Shown: piece after piece, positions 1 to 7,503 of the stretch
How positions within the stretch are numbered: the first letter of the stretch is position 1
How the letters are laid out: each line of letters starts with the position of its first letter
Source of the DNA: Acidobacteriota bacterium
GTDB taxonomy: Bacteria; Acidobacteriota; Terriglobia; UBA7540
Direction: 5' to 3'
Assembly (NCBI GenBank): GCA_003165315.1
Contig: PLSX01000252.1
Location: 1,381 to 37,326 of the forward strand
DNA: 35,946 bases
The notes under the pieces: model-generated
Databases searched by the model: none
What the model saw: the letters and a program-made list of their open reading frames with translations, nothing else
Told to the model about the DNA's origin: nothing
Made by a program: the position numbers and the translations under genes

Positions 1-225
1 ACGTCTTCCGTGGCCCTCAACCCGGTCATCAAATTCACCACGCTCTTCGGCCTGCTGGCCGTGGAGCTGGCCGTCAAGTTGACCGCCACCAACGGCACGC
101 ACTTGACCCACGCCCTGGCGGCCGTCTTCTTCGCAGTTTCCGTCTGCTTCGTCTACCGGTCGTTCTACGGAATGCGTATTGGCGGCGGTTGGCCACCCGT
201 CTTCAAAACCGAAACGAAAGAGTAA
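1..225 (+). CDS. C-terminal part of an unrecognised membrane protein (5' truncated by the window)
   Basis: The reading frame is open from base 1, so this is probably the end of a longer gene; an in-frame GTG at 10 is the first possible internal start. Two hydrophobic stretches are visible, around VIKFTTLFGLLAVELAV and HALAAVFFAVSVCFV, followed by a short polar tail ending FKTETKE. I do not recognise the family. A strong hairpin lies 15 bases after the stop. Confidence 0.55.
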   Translation, partial: TSSVALNPVIKFTTLFGLLAVELAVKLTATNGTHLTHALAAVFFAVSVCFVYRSFYGMRIGGGWPPVFKTETKE

Positions 226-239
226 TCACCTCAACCCCG

Positions 240-271
240 CGGGCACGCCGTTAAATCCAACGGCGTGCCCG
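240..271. repeat. Perfect 13-bp inverted repeat after the first gene
   Basis: Arms GGGCACGCCGTT (241-252) and AACGGCGTGCCC (259-270) pair perfectly, extended by C240-G271, around a 6-base loop. No T-run follows on either strand, so it is terminator-like but not a canonical intrinsic terminator. Confidence 0.6.
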
Positions 272-326
272 TAACCTTCCACAAATCCCCCCAACAACAA
301 AAGCCAAGTTCGCACCACGCTTGTGA

Positions 327-457
327 GCACGCGATGGCGTGCCTAAGGGTGGCACAGGCACTCCTGCCTGTGCCCTTGCTTGGCCGGGACGGGATGCGAA
401 AACTTTGTGGCGGCCGTGCAAGCCGCGATATCAAGTAGTGGCGGTTCGCAAACCGCC
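327..457. repeat. Cluster of three intergenic hairpin modules
   Basis: Three perfect hairpins lie in a row: GCACGC/GCGTGC (327-332 and 337-342), GGCACAGGCA/TGCCTGTGCC (351-360 and 365-374) and GGCGGTT/AACCGCC (440-446 and 451-457). Each has a 4-base loop. They look like dispersed, non-coding mosaic repeats of the kind seen between genes in acidobacterial genomes. The short ORFs that cross them are not credible genes. Confidence 0.55.
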
Positions 458-516
458 CTTACGGCTGCTTGTCACGATTGATCGGCAGTACATGGAATTG
501 CTGGTGCGAAAAAGGC

Positions 517-546
517 TTGACATGGTGTTCTCGAGACACTTAATAT
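517..546 (+). promoter_or_regulatory. Sigma-70-type promoter of the SPFH-NADK-Nudix operon
   Basis: TTGACA (517-522) is a perfect -35 box. It is followed after 18 bp by TAATAT (541-546) as the -10 box. Transcription would start near 553, giving a leader of about 25 nt that contains the Shine-Dalgarno GGAGGTGAT at 567-575. Confidence 0.7.
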
Positions 547-563
547 GATGTCAGCAAGACACT
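525..563 (+). promoter_or_regulatory. Candidate operator: inverted and direct repeats over the promoter
   Basis: GTGT (525-528) and ACAC (536-539) flank TCTCGAG inside the promoter spacer. The heptamer AGACACT occurs at 534-540 and again at 557-563, 23 bp apart, bracketing the -10 box. Repressor binding here would block RNA polymerase. The obvious candidate is the NrtR-like protein encoded by the third gene of the operon, but nothing in the sequence proves that pairing. Confidence 0.4.
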
Positions 564-577
564 AATGGAGGTGATCC

Positions 578-1573
578 ATGTTAGGCATCCGGTTCATGAA
601 AGCCGCTCCCACCACCTACGTCCTGCACTTCCGCAAGGGTACTGTGCGCCGCGAGGGTGCGGGACTCTCCTTTTTTTATTATGCCCCCACCTCGACCATC
701 GTCGCCGTGCCGATGGCAAGTGCGGACGTTCCCTTTGCTTTTCAGGAAAGTACCGCCGACTTCCAATCCGTGGCCATTCAGGGACAGCTGACCTATCGGG
801 TTGCCGACGCGAGAAAGATTGCCGGGCTTCTGGACTTCAGCATCGGGCCGCAGGGGCAGTTTCGCTCTGAGGATTACCGGAAGCTGCCGGAGCGGCTCGT
901 CCACACCACACAGACCCTGATGCGGGCCGAAACGCAGAGGCTGACGCTCCGCGAGGCGCTGACCCGCGGAGCGGAGCTCTGCGCCGCGGTTCTGACCGGG
1001 CTAAAGGCCTCGCCCGCAGTGGCCCAGTTGGCCGTCGAAATCCTGAATCTCTCCCTGCTCTCTGTCCGTCCCACGCCGGAGATGGCAAAGGCTCTGGAAG
1101 CGGAAGGTCGGGAGGCTCTCCAGGTGCGTTCCGACGAGGCCATCTACGCACGCCGCAACAATGCCGTGGAACAGGAACGCCGCATCAAGGAGAGCGAATT
1201 GAACACGGAGATTGCGGTGGAAGAGAAGCAGCGGCAGATTCGAGAGACTAGAATGGCGGCGGAGATTGCCCTTGAGGAACAACGAGTCGCGCTGATGGAC
1301 CAACGAATTCAAAATGACCGCAAAGAAGCGGATAGCAAGGCCTATGCCCTGGAGGCAAACTTAAAGCCAGTGCGGGATATCGATTGGAGAACGCTGATGG
1401 CAATTTCTCCCGTTGGGGGCGATGCCAGGACAACGATCGCCATGGCTTTCCAGGAGATGGCTGCGAATGCGCAAAAAATCGGGGAATTGAATATTTCACC
1501 CGACCTCTTGCGCAGCCTGATTGCAACCGTTCCGACCTCCGCGGGAGGTTCGCCGGTGAAAGGGAAGCCATAG
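578..1573 (+). CDS. SPFH/band-7 (stomatin/prohibitin-like) domain protein
   Basis: A 331-residue protein. Residues about 20-170 look like an SPFH/band-7 domain, with stretches such as QSVAIQGQLTYRV and LTLREALTRGAELCAAVLTGL. A charged helical segment follows at about 185-255, rich in E, R, Q and K (RRNNAVEQERRIKESEL and onward), as expected for the coiled coil through which SPFH proteins oligomerise. No clear N-terminal membrane anchor is visible, so it may be cytoplasmic or peripherally attached. The start is fixed by GGAGGTGAT at 567-575, almost a full anti-SD complement. It is the first gene of an operon with an NAD-kinase-like and a Nudix-winged-helix gene, which suggests a scaffold role in a nucleotide-linked process. 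That role is inferred. Confidence 0.85.
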   Translation: MLGIRFMKAAPTTYVLHFRKGTVRREGAGLSFFYYAPTSTIVAVPMASADVPFAFQESTADFQSVAIQGQLTYRVADARKIAGLLDFSIGPQGQFRSEDYRKLPERLVHTTQTLMRAETQRLTLREALTRGAELCAAVLTGLKASPAVAQLAVEILNLSLLSVRPTPEMAKALEAEGREALQVRSDEAIYARRNNAVEQERRIKESELNTEIAVEEKQRQIRETRMAAEIALEEQRVALMDQRIQNDRKEADSKAYALEANLKPVRDIDWRTLMAISPVGGDARTTIAMAFQEMAANAQKIGELNISPDLLRSLIATVPTSAGGSPVKGKP

Positions 1574-1595
1574 AGTCGGGTTTACCTCGCCACAT

Positions 1596-1612
1596 GGCGG
1601 CGTCAAGCCGCC
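1596..1612. repeat. Short hairpin in the SPFH-NADK intergenic gap
   Basis: GGCGGC and GCCGCC arms surround GTCAA. The module sits inside an otherwise compact operon and resembles the dispersed hairpin modules near 327-457. Confidence 0.4.
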
Positions 1613-1683
1613 GGTACAACGTATGGCGACGCCGACTCGACCGCAACTAAAATTGATTCCTCCCGCAGGAAAGGAAGCGGCGC

Positions 1684-2640
1684 ATGAGCGGAAACAAACA
1701 TTCTGGCAATACGCGGGCCGGGTTTGAAAAGGTCGTCCTGGTGACCCGCAAGACCCGGCTCGCGGAGTTGATTGAGCGCTTTAACACCCGGGCTCAGGCC
1801 AAATTCTACATCGAACATGCGGACGGCGACTTTGCCGAATACGAGCTCGAGGATGAAGCGTATCAACGATCCGTTGAAGTTGTCCGGCGGTCCATCGAAA
1901 TCGGCTTGAAGATCCAAGTGATTGATCGCCAACTCGTGCCGACGTTTACGTTCCTGCCCCAGGATTTGGTGGTGACCCTTGGGCAGGACGGTCTGGTGGC
2001 AAACACGGCAAAGTACGTTGGAGGCCAGCCCATTGTGGCTGTCAATCCCGACCCCGAACGTTTTGACGGCATTCTGCTGCCATTTCTCCCTCACCAGCTC
2101 AGGGCCGCAATCGAACACGTGTTGGAAGGACAGTGCCGCATCCGCGCCGTAACTTTGGCCGAGGCAAAAATGAACGATGGACAGCGTCTGGTGGCATTTA
2201 ATGATCTATTCCTGGGGGCACAGTCGCACGTTTCGGCGCGCTACCGAATTCGCTGGAACCATGCGGAAGAGCCACAGTCTTCCAGTGGCGTGCTGGTTTC
2301 TACGGGGGCGGGAAGTACCGGGTGGATGTCATCGGTCTTCAATATGGCGTCCGGCGTGTCGAACCTCGTGGGCGGGAAGGGCATCACCTCCTTGCGCCTC
2401 GATTGGGAAGACCGGCGATTGCTGTTTGTGGTGCGCGAGCCATTTGTGAGCCGCCATTCACAAGCCAATATCATTGCGGGAATCCTGCCGGCGCAACAGT
2501 CCCTGGAACTGGATTCATTAATGCCCTCAGGCGGAGTTGTATTCAGTGACGGAATCGAAACCGATTATCTGCAGTTCAACTCGGGTTCAAGGGTTGCGGT
2601 TCGAGCCGCGGATGAAACTGCACAACTTGTGGTGGGGTGA
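1684..2640 (+). CDS. NAD kinase-like protein (ATP-NAD kinase superfamily), uncharacterised branch
   Basis: A 318-residue protein with the landmarks of the ATP-NAD kinase/diacylglycerol kinase fold. LVVTLGQDG (residues 95-103) sits where NAD kinases have the GGDG phosphate-binding motif, keeping the Asp. FNDLFLG (172-178) matches the NE/ND segment that binds NAD. SGVLVSTGAGSTGW (201-214) matches the TPTGSTAY-type motif. The first motif differs from the canonical form (GQDG rather than GGDG), so the true substrate may be NAD(H), a nucleoside or a sugar. Genome annotations often call such proteins sugar kinase. The start is supported by AGGAAG 8 bases upstream. The stop is separated from the Nudix gene by 3 bases, so translation is probably coupled. 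Confidence 0.75.
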   Translation: MSGNKHSGNTRAGFEKVVLVTRKTRLAELIERFNTRAQAKFYIEHADGDFAEYELEDEAYQRSVEVVRRSIEIGLKIQVIDRQLVPTFTFLPQDLVVTLGQDGLVANTAKYVGGQPIVAVNPDPERFDGILLPFLPHQLRAAIEHVLEGQCRIRAVTLAEAKMNDGQRLVAFNDLFLGAQSHVSARYRIRWNHAEEPQSSSGVLVSTGAGSTGWMSSVFNMASGVSNLVGGKGITSLRLDWEDRRLLFVVREPFVSRHSQANIIAGILPAQQSLELDSLMPSGGVVFSDGIETDYLQFNSGSRVAVRAADETAQLVVG

Positions 2641-2643
2641 GAA

Positions 2644-3312
2644 ATGGGAAATTTGCGCGTCACTGTTGACATCGTAATCTTTGCGGTCCGCGAGCGGACT
2701 CTTCAGGTGCTACTGGTAAAGCGTGGAGTCCCGCCCTTTCAGGGCCAGCACGCAATTCCCGGGGGATTCATTCACGAGGACGAATCACTGGAAGATGCCG
2801 CGTTGCGCGAGCTCTATGAAGAAGCGGGAGTTCGCAATGTCTTTCTGGAACAGTTGTATTCATTCAGTGATCCAAAGCGCGACCCCCGTGGGCGTGTGAT
2901 CACGGTTGCCTACTTCGCCCTGATCGGATCCGATGAACGTACTCTCATCGCCGGGGCCGACGCTGCTGAGGCGGGATGGTTCCCGGTAAACAACCTTCCA
3001 CCTCTGGCGTTTGATCACCAACACATTCTTGAATACGCGCTTGAGCGACTGCGCAACAAGGTGGAATACACCACTGTCAGCTTTGAGCTACTGCCGGAGA
3101 AGTTCACTCTGAGCGAGCTTCAGGCGGTCTATGAAACGATTTTGGGCAGGCCGCTCGACAAGCGTAATTTTCGCCGCAAGATCGCATTGCTCGGTATCCT
3201 GAGGCCATTGCGCGAGTGGCAAAGAACCGGGCGAAAGCCCGCCCAGCTCTTTCGCTTCTCAGCCCATCGCTTCGAAAAGCTCAAAGACAAGGGAATACTT
3301 TTCCCGTTCTGA
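2644..3312 (+). CDS. Nudix hydrolase-winged helix protein, NrtR-like
   Basis: A 222-residue protein. Residues 1-140 form a Nudix domain with a perfect Nudix box: G41, E47, R55-E56, E59-E60, G62 and a hydrophobic residue at 63. Residues about 150-222 (EKFTLSELQAVYETILGRPL, then NFRRKIALLGIL) look like the winged-helix DNA-binding domain of NrtR-type regulators, which sense ADP-ribose or other NAD products and repress NAD-metabolism genes. The intact Nudix box suggests catalysis may be retained, whereas many pure regulators have lost it. As the last gene of the SPFH-NADK-like operon it is a good candidate autoregulator acting at the repeats at 525-563. The alternative is a plain ADP-ribose pyrophosphatase. 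Confidence 0.85.
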   Translation: MGNLRVTVDIVIFAVRERTLQVLLVKRGVPPFQGQHAIPGGFIHEDESLEDAALRELYEEAGVRNVFLEQLYSFSDPKRDPRGRVITVAYFALIGSDERTLIAGADAAEAGWFPVNNLPPLAFDHQHILEYALERLRNKVEYTTVSFELLPEKFTLSELQAVYETILGRPLDKRNFRRKIALLGILRPLREWQRTGRKPAQLFRFSAHRFEKLKDKGILFPF

Positions 3313-3385
3313 TAGCGTTTGAGCGTGTGCCGCCCTACCGAGTGGGCAAAACAGCATCTTGATTTTCATTGCTGTGGCGGTTGCT

Positions 3386-3784
3386 TCAGTCCATCTTCAA
3401 TTCATCCCGGATTTTCTTGGCAAGTTTCTCAATCTTCTCCACGCGGAGCATATAGTCGGGAGAGAGGGTATTCACGTTGGGTTTGTCCAGTTCATCGCGA
3501 AGCTGGCGGGCAAGCGCGGCTAATTCCACGGCATCCTTTCTCGATTTTCCCAAGTTCGCGCCCATCAGGGTCTTTTTCTGCTTGTCCGTCAGAGTTGGGG
3601 GAACATCGCCGTGGGTAAGGCGGTTGTCATCGAGAACAGCCGGCGTCTGGTGGCCGTTCGTTTGGGCTTGCAATGCATCCTGGGCAACCAGTGTTTCCAG
3701 GGGCTGCATAAATGAGGAAGGCAGCTCGATGGCGGCCAGGGTGGCCAGCAAAACCAGCGCGAAAAGTTCACTCTTAGCGCGCAT
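3386..3784 (-). CDS. Small secreted protein, paralogue of the upstream gene
   Basis: About 132 residues from ATG 3784. An N-terminal hydrophobic segment (ELFALVLLATLAAIEL) looks like a signal peptide or membrane anchor. The C-terminal third, LAALARQLRDELDK then NVNTLS then EKIEKLAKKIRDELK, is clearly homologous to the C-terminus of the gene upstream. I do not recognise a family; helical, charged repeats suggest a small periplasmic helical protein. The ATG lies inside the last codons of the upstream gene (overlap of 11 bases), which argues for translational coupling and for this start over the longer frame beginning at 3859. Confidence 0.7.
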   Translation of the reverse strand: MRAKSELFALVLLATLAAIELPSSFMQPLETLVAQDALQAQTNGHQTPAVLDDNRLTHGDVPPTLTDKQKKTLMGANLGKSRKDAVELAALARQLRDELDKPNVNTLSPDYMLRVEKIEKLAKKIRDELKMD

Positions 3785-4157
3785 TGGCCTCCCCCTTGAT
3801 TTTCTTGGCCAGTTTTTCGATCGCTTCGGTCTTTTGAATGACGTCGAGCGAAAGCACATTGACGTTCATCTTCTTCAGTTGATCGCGAAGCTGGTCGGCC
3901 AGGGCGGAAAGCTCTGCGGCATCGGCTTTGGCCCTCTCTCCGGGTACGACCTTAGGTTCGGTTTGCTTGGGTTTGGCGGCTGCAGCCTGGTTGCTTGCCG
4001 TGGAGGCAGGTGGCTCGGGCATGCTGTTCATGGGCACGGCAGGACTTTGAGCAGCGCACGGCAGGCTAACGTAAAGCAGAATACATAAGGCCACGCCCCA
4101 CGCAAGTTTCAGGAGGGGCAATCGGCGCAACCTCGCCGGCACTTGAGTTGGAATCAT
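3774..4157 (-). CDS. Small secreted protein, first of a paralogous pair
   Basis: About 127 residues from ATG 4157, preceded by a weak GAGGGA. The signal peptide is LLKLAWGVALCILLYVSLPCAA, with likely cleavage after CAA or CAAQ. A low-complexity Pro/Ala/Lys linker follows, and then a helical C-terminus (ELSALADQLRDQLKK, MNVNVLS, EAIEKLAKKIKGE) shared with the downstream gene. The function is unknown. The pair probably arose by tandem duplication and is co-translated. Confidence 0.7.
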   Translation of the reverse strand: MIPTQVPARLRRLPLLKLAWGVALCILLYVSLPCAAQSPAVPMNSMPEPPASTASNQAAAAKPKQTEPKVVPGERAKADAAELSALADQLRDQLKKMNVNVLSLDVIQKTEAIEKLAKKIKGEANAR

Positions 4158-4618
4158 GTCGGTATCCCTCTGCGCCCGCAGCAAGAATTGCGATGAGCAA
4201 TGCACTTGCGCCTTGAGAATGAATTGTAGTCCGGTATCAAAGCTGCTGCAATCGAGTCTTGCGCGTGGGGTACTCCAAACTCATCCGGAACTTCATCTCG
4301 CCGCGAAGCGCCAACCCAGACTGTCTCACTTCAAGCAGCAGGTTTTTCCTTGAGAGGGGCCGGGCCTCGGAATTTTGGGCGAACAACCCGGTGAATTCCG
4401 GTGGATCCCGGAGAAACCCGGCATAAGGTGAGCTATTCTCCCGGAAGGCCCGGGATCGGTAGGGGTGCCTGCCGCAGCCTTGATCTTATCTAGTCAAATT
4501 GACTTACGAAAATGCCATATCGAGGACGATTCCAGTCTGAATGCTGCCGTGCGAGGTCTTCTGCACCACCCTGGCCATAATATTCTGGCCGACATTCAAC
4601 ATGGGTTTTGGGGAGGAT
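4158..4618. other. Intergenic region with no credible gene
   Basis: This holds the upstream region of the 4157 gene and the downstream side of the PilZ gene. A CCGG-rich stretch at about 4390-4460 repeats short CCCGG/CCGGTG-like words without clear periodicity. On the minus strand a 32-codon frame ending near 4504 (MLNVGQNIMARVVQK, ending LDMAFS) reads like protein but lacks a Shine-Dalgarno, so it is not called. Confidence 0.4.
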
Positions 4619-5449
4619 CTAGCGCGATGCCTGATCGTACCGGACGCCGTAAATATACCGCTCAGGGTGCGACTCCGGGCCGATTCGGACGATGCGCGCA
4701 AGGGCTTCCGGCTTTTCCATGGCCGCATCGAAGGGGCAGATTACCACAATCCCCTGGCCCACATGGTACTCCCGGAGAGTGGAAAAGCAGAAGCCGTCGT
4801 GGGAAATGTTTTCGGTTTGGGCCATATCGATATCCCCGTAGTAATTCCGCACGCGGACGGGAAGTTGCGCCTGCTTGCGATACCTCTTCCGCCGATTTTG
4901 CGCCAGGAGGAGAGGATCGATAGCTGGGACGCTGGTCGCTTCCTCGGGCTGCGCCGCCACCTCATAGGCTTCAGGCGGATATCCCCACGTGCTGGACTTG
5001 CCACAGTGTGGGCAGGGCTTGGTAAGCAACCCCGCAGTTTCCAGAACTTCCACTTCCATCAATGAGAGGGATTGCAAAGTCAAGGCGTGGCAAACGCGGC
5101 ATTCCAGCAGAATGTGGGCGTCTGATCCCTCATCGGGAGGGGGGAAATCGATTTTCCAAATCTTCTCGTCGGCGTGCAGGCATTCGACGCCCCACTCGCC
5201 CACGTGGTCAAAAGGCGGTGCAAGGGGGCCAACAACGTGGAATTCCGCCTCCGCGCTACTGGATGGGTTGGTGACGTTAAGCGTCTGGCCCGGTCTTAGT
5301 CGATGCCCCAACTGGATTCGAGCACCGTGCTGATTCAGCGTGATGGTTCGGCCCGCTGCTTCAAATGGGCTTCCATCTTCATCAGCACCCCGCAGGACCA
5401 CCGGAATGCTAAACCTGATGCGAAGTGAACGCCGCTGTCCGAGTTCCAT
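4619..5449 (-). CDS. Double PilZ-domain protein with a central zinc ribbon
   Basis: About 276 residues. The N-terminal PilZ-like domain begins with RRSLRIRFSIPVVLRG. The second, C-terminal PilZ domain has the c-di-GMP signature RRKRYRKQAQLPVRV followed by ENISHDGFCF (the D/N-x-S-x-x-G element). Between them, CRVC and CPHC pairs about 30 residues apart look like a zinc ribbon. The N-terminal copy lacks an obvious DxSxxG (it has TLNQHGARI), so only the second may bind c-di-GMP. No membrane segment or output domain is visible, suggesting a cytoplasmic adaptor. ATG 5449 is preferred over the TTG at 5479 because it begins just before the RR signature. Confidence 0.8.
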   Translation of the reverse strand: MELGQRRSLRIRFSIPVVLRGADEDGSPFEAAGRTITLNQHGARIQLGHRLRPGQTLNVTNPSSSAEAEFHVVGPLAPPFDHVGEWGVECLHADEKIWKIDFPPPDEGSDAHILLECRVCHALTLQSLSLMEVEVLETAGLLTKPCPHCGKSSTWGYPPEAYEVAAQPEEATSVPAIDPLLLAQNRRKRYRKQAQLPVRVRNYYGDIDMAQTENISHDGFCFSTLREYHVGQGIVVICPFDAAMEKPEALARIVRIGPESHPERYIYGVRYDQASR

Positions 5450-5634
5450 ATAGCGCCCGATTGCCTTCCAACGCTGCAACGGGCTTCAGTGTAATAGCTT
5501 GCCCCTCCTCATGCAACTTGATAGTTGGCGCGGGGATGCCGGGCTTGGAACCTGGGGTTTGGCAGGCTGCCTGATACCATCAACCAGCCAGAGTTCAACC
5601 TTGGTTTTGCGCAGCTTGGTGGCTTGCAACGGGT

Positions 5635-7503
5635 CTATTCGGTGCTTCCGTCCTGACTTCGGTTCAAGCTAACAGGGGGGAAATAAATTCCCTTCAGGGT
5701 GCGGCGCCACCACTCTCCCTGCTGCCGGCGTTCGGACCAGGTCGAAAATTGATAATCATAGAGGACGGCGCGAATGAATTTAGGAGGCGATTGTGGAAAG
5801 GGATTTTGCTCCAATAAGTTGAGCACTTGCGGAGAGCCTTGCAGCAGCCGCAACATGAACTGGCTGAACCATGGCGATTGGCGATAGTCCCCCAGCGCCG
5901 CGAACCACATTTGCCAATCCAGGCGCGGCTGAAAGGGAGCGACCCAGCGTGGGGCGCGGCGCGGGTCACCCATTTTGTATTTAAACTCGTAGGCGATCCA
6001 GGATTCGCCGTCGTTACTGCCCTCAATCACAATCTCCGGGCGCTCGGTGGTCATGTTGGCAAAGAGGCCGTAACCATTGACGACGCGCAACGGCTCAAGA
6101 TCTACCAGCAGGTGAAAGGCAGTGGGCGGCAACCACTCCACAGAGAGGAGATTCGCAAGTTGGAGCCAACCACAAATAAAAATAATCAGTGCCGCTGGAA
6201 CTGTCAGCCAGCGGCGAAGGGAAAAGTGCCGGGGCCGGGAAGGTTCGGGGCAAGGATGCTCCGTCAGGGCGCTAGGGAATATTAGCCTGAGGAAGGCGTC
6301 ATCAAAAAGCAGGACGCACAATGCAAGCGTGAGCAAATTGAAGAACGCGTAGTTGCCGGTGAGGGCGATCAGGAGCTGTAAAAGAATCATGAAGCCAGCG
6401 CCAACGAATCGCCAAAGCCGGGGCGCGAAGATCAGAAACGGAGCCGCCAGTTCGACAAAGAACATGAACCCCACGGAAGCATGCAGGAACCACGCCGGTG
6501 CCAGGTGTGCATACCACGCGATGGTGGTGGGCAACGGCTGGGTGTAGTAGTGATAATCCAGCGCGGTAAAGCTGCGCCAGGTGACGTCGCCGCTCGCGAG
6601 CTTGGCCACTCCGGAGGAGAACATCAACCGGAAGAGCAGAAACCAGAGCAGCCATCGCGGCATCCTGGGCGGCAAGGATTTCTGCGGTCGGCGGGGCCAA
6701 AGATGCCAGGGCGCCAGGAATATCGCCAGGAAGCCGGCCTCCAGCAAAAGGGCATCCCATTGAAACCCCAGAAAATCCTGCCCCACCGTGACCAGGGATA
6801 AATAAAGTAACCATAAAATGGGTAAAACCAGGATGGGAGCAAGGTCAAGGATCAGCAGCAGGGAACCGAGTACGCCGCCCACGCATATCCCTTGCAAGGC
6901 CGCATCGCTGGAATTCAGCCAGGCGAGTGTGGGGAAAAACCAGTACCGCTCCGGACCCACGCGCGATTCCACCATGGCGAGAAAATCCCCGGCGGGCAGG
7001 ATGCCGTTGTGCCCTACCAGACCGAGAATCTGGGTCGAAAGTGAGAGGAAGGCGAAGAAATAGACGACGCCCAGCAACCGCAGGAATAGCCAGGAAGGGA
7101 GCGTGAACGTGGGCCGTTCAAAATGCCGGCCCCAGAATATTTTGGTGAGGCGGTAGAGAGGATTTCGGTGGCGCGCCACAAACCGGTACAGGAATTCAGT
7201 GATCATGGGGACGCCAGGAATATGCTCATAGAGCCATAGCATCCAGGCGAATCCCGGGACGAAGGTGAGGGTGCGAAACACTGCGTGCGCAGCGCTGAAA
7301 GTCTTTCCGTCGGGCAGGATCAACTGCACGGCACGGGCAAAATTCTCACGCGGTATTTGCGGAAACTGGGCAGCTACCTCCTGGAAAGGTTGGTACTGGA
7401 TGCGATCCCCAGTGAGCTCCTGCCAGCGGCCAATCCAAAGACGGCAAAAGCTGCAATCGCCGTCGTAAACCAGAACCGGTTTTTCGCAAATTGGAGAATC
7501 CAT
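5635..7503 (-). CDS. DCC1/DUF393 thiol-oxidoreductase-like domain fused to a lipase maturation factor-like membrane domain
   Basis: A 622-residue fusion. Residues 8-125 form a DUF393/DCC1 domain with the typical VYDGDCSFC start (C17 and C20 form a CxxC). From about residue 135 it becomes a polytopic membrane protein of the lipase maturation factor (LMF1/2) type, with WLFLRLLGVVYFFAFLSL, FQWDALLLEAGFLAIFLAPW, RLMFSSGVAKLASGD and, after the last membrane span, the conserved soluble part PRRAPRWVAPFQPRLDWQMWFAAL. In animals LMF1 helps lipases fold in the ER; bacterial versions are uncharacterised. The fused CxxC domain suggests a redox link to folding of exported proteins, which is inference. 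It stands alone on the minus strand. Confidence 0.85.
   Translation of the reverse strand: MDSPICEKPVLVYDGDCSFCRLWIGRWQELTGDRIQYQPFQEVAAQFPQIPRENFARAVQLILPDGKTFSAAHAVFRTLTFVPGFAWMLWLYEHIPGVPMITEFLYRFVARHRNPLYRLTKIFWGRHFERPTFTLPSWLFLRLLGVVYFFAFLSLSTQILGLVGHNGILPAGDFLAMVESRVGPERYWFFPTLAWLNSSDAALQGICVGGVLGSLLLILDLAPILVLPILWLLYLSLVTVGQDFLGFQWDALLLEAGFLAIFLAPWHLWPRRPQKSLPPRMPRWLLWFLLFRLMFSSGVAKLASGDVTWRSFTALDYHYYTQPLPTTIAWYAHLAPAWFLHASVGFMFFVELAAPFLIFAPRLWRFVGAGFMILLQLLIALTGNYAFFNLLTLALCVLLFDDAFLRLIFPSALTEHPCPEPSRPRHFSLRRWLTVPAALIIFICGWLQLANLLSVEWLPPTAFHLLVDLEPLRVVNGYGLFANMTTERPEIVIEGSNDGESWIAYEFKYKMGDPRRAPRWVAPFQPRLDWQMWFAALGDYRQSPWFSQFMLRLLQGSPQVLNLLEQNPFPQSPPKFIRAVLYDYQFSTWSERRQQGEWWRRTLKGIYFPPVSLNRSQDGSTE

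Noticed and set aside
4504-4599. 32-codon minus-strand frame downstream of the PilZ gene
   Set aside because: It is protein-like in composition but has no Shine-Dalgarno, no terminator and no paralogue, so it is not supported.
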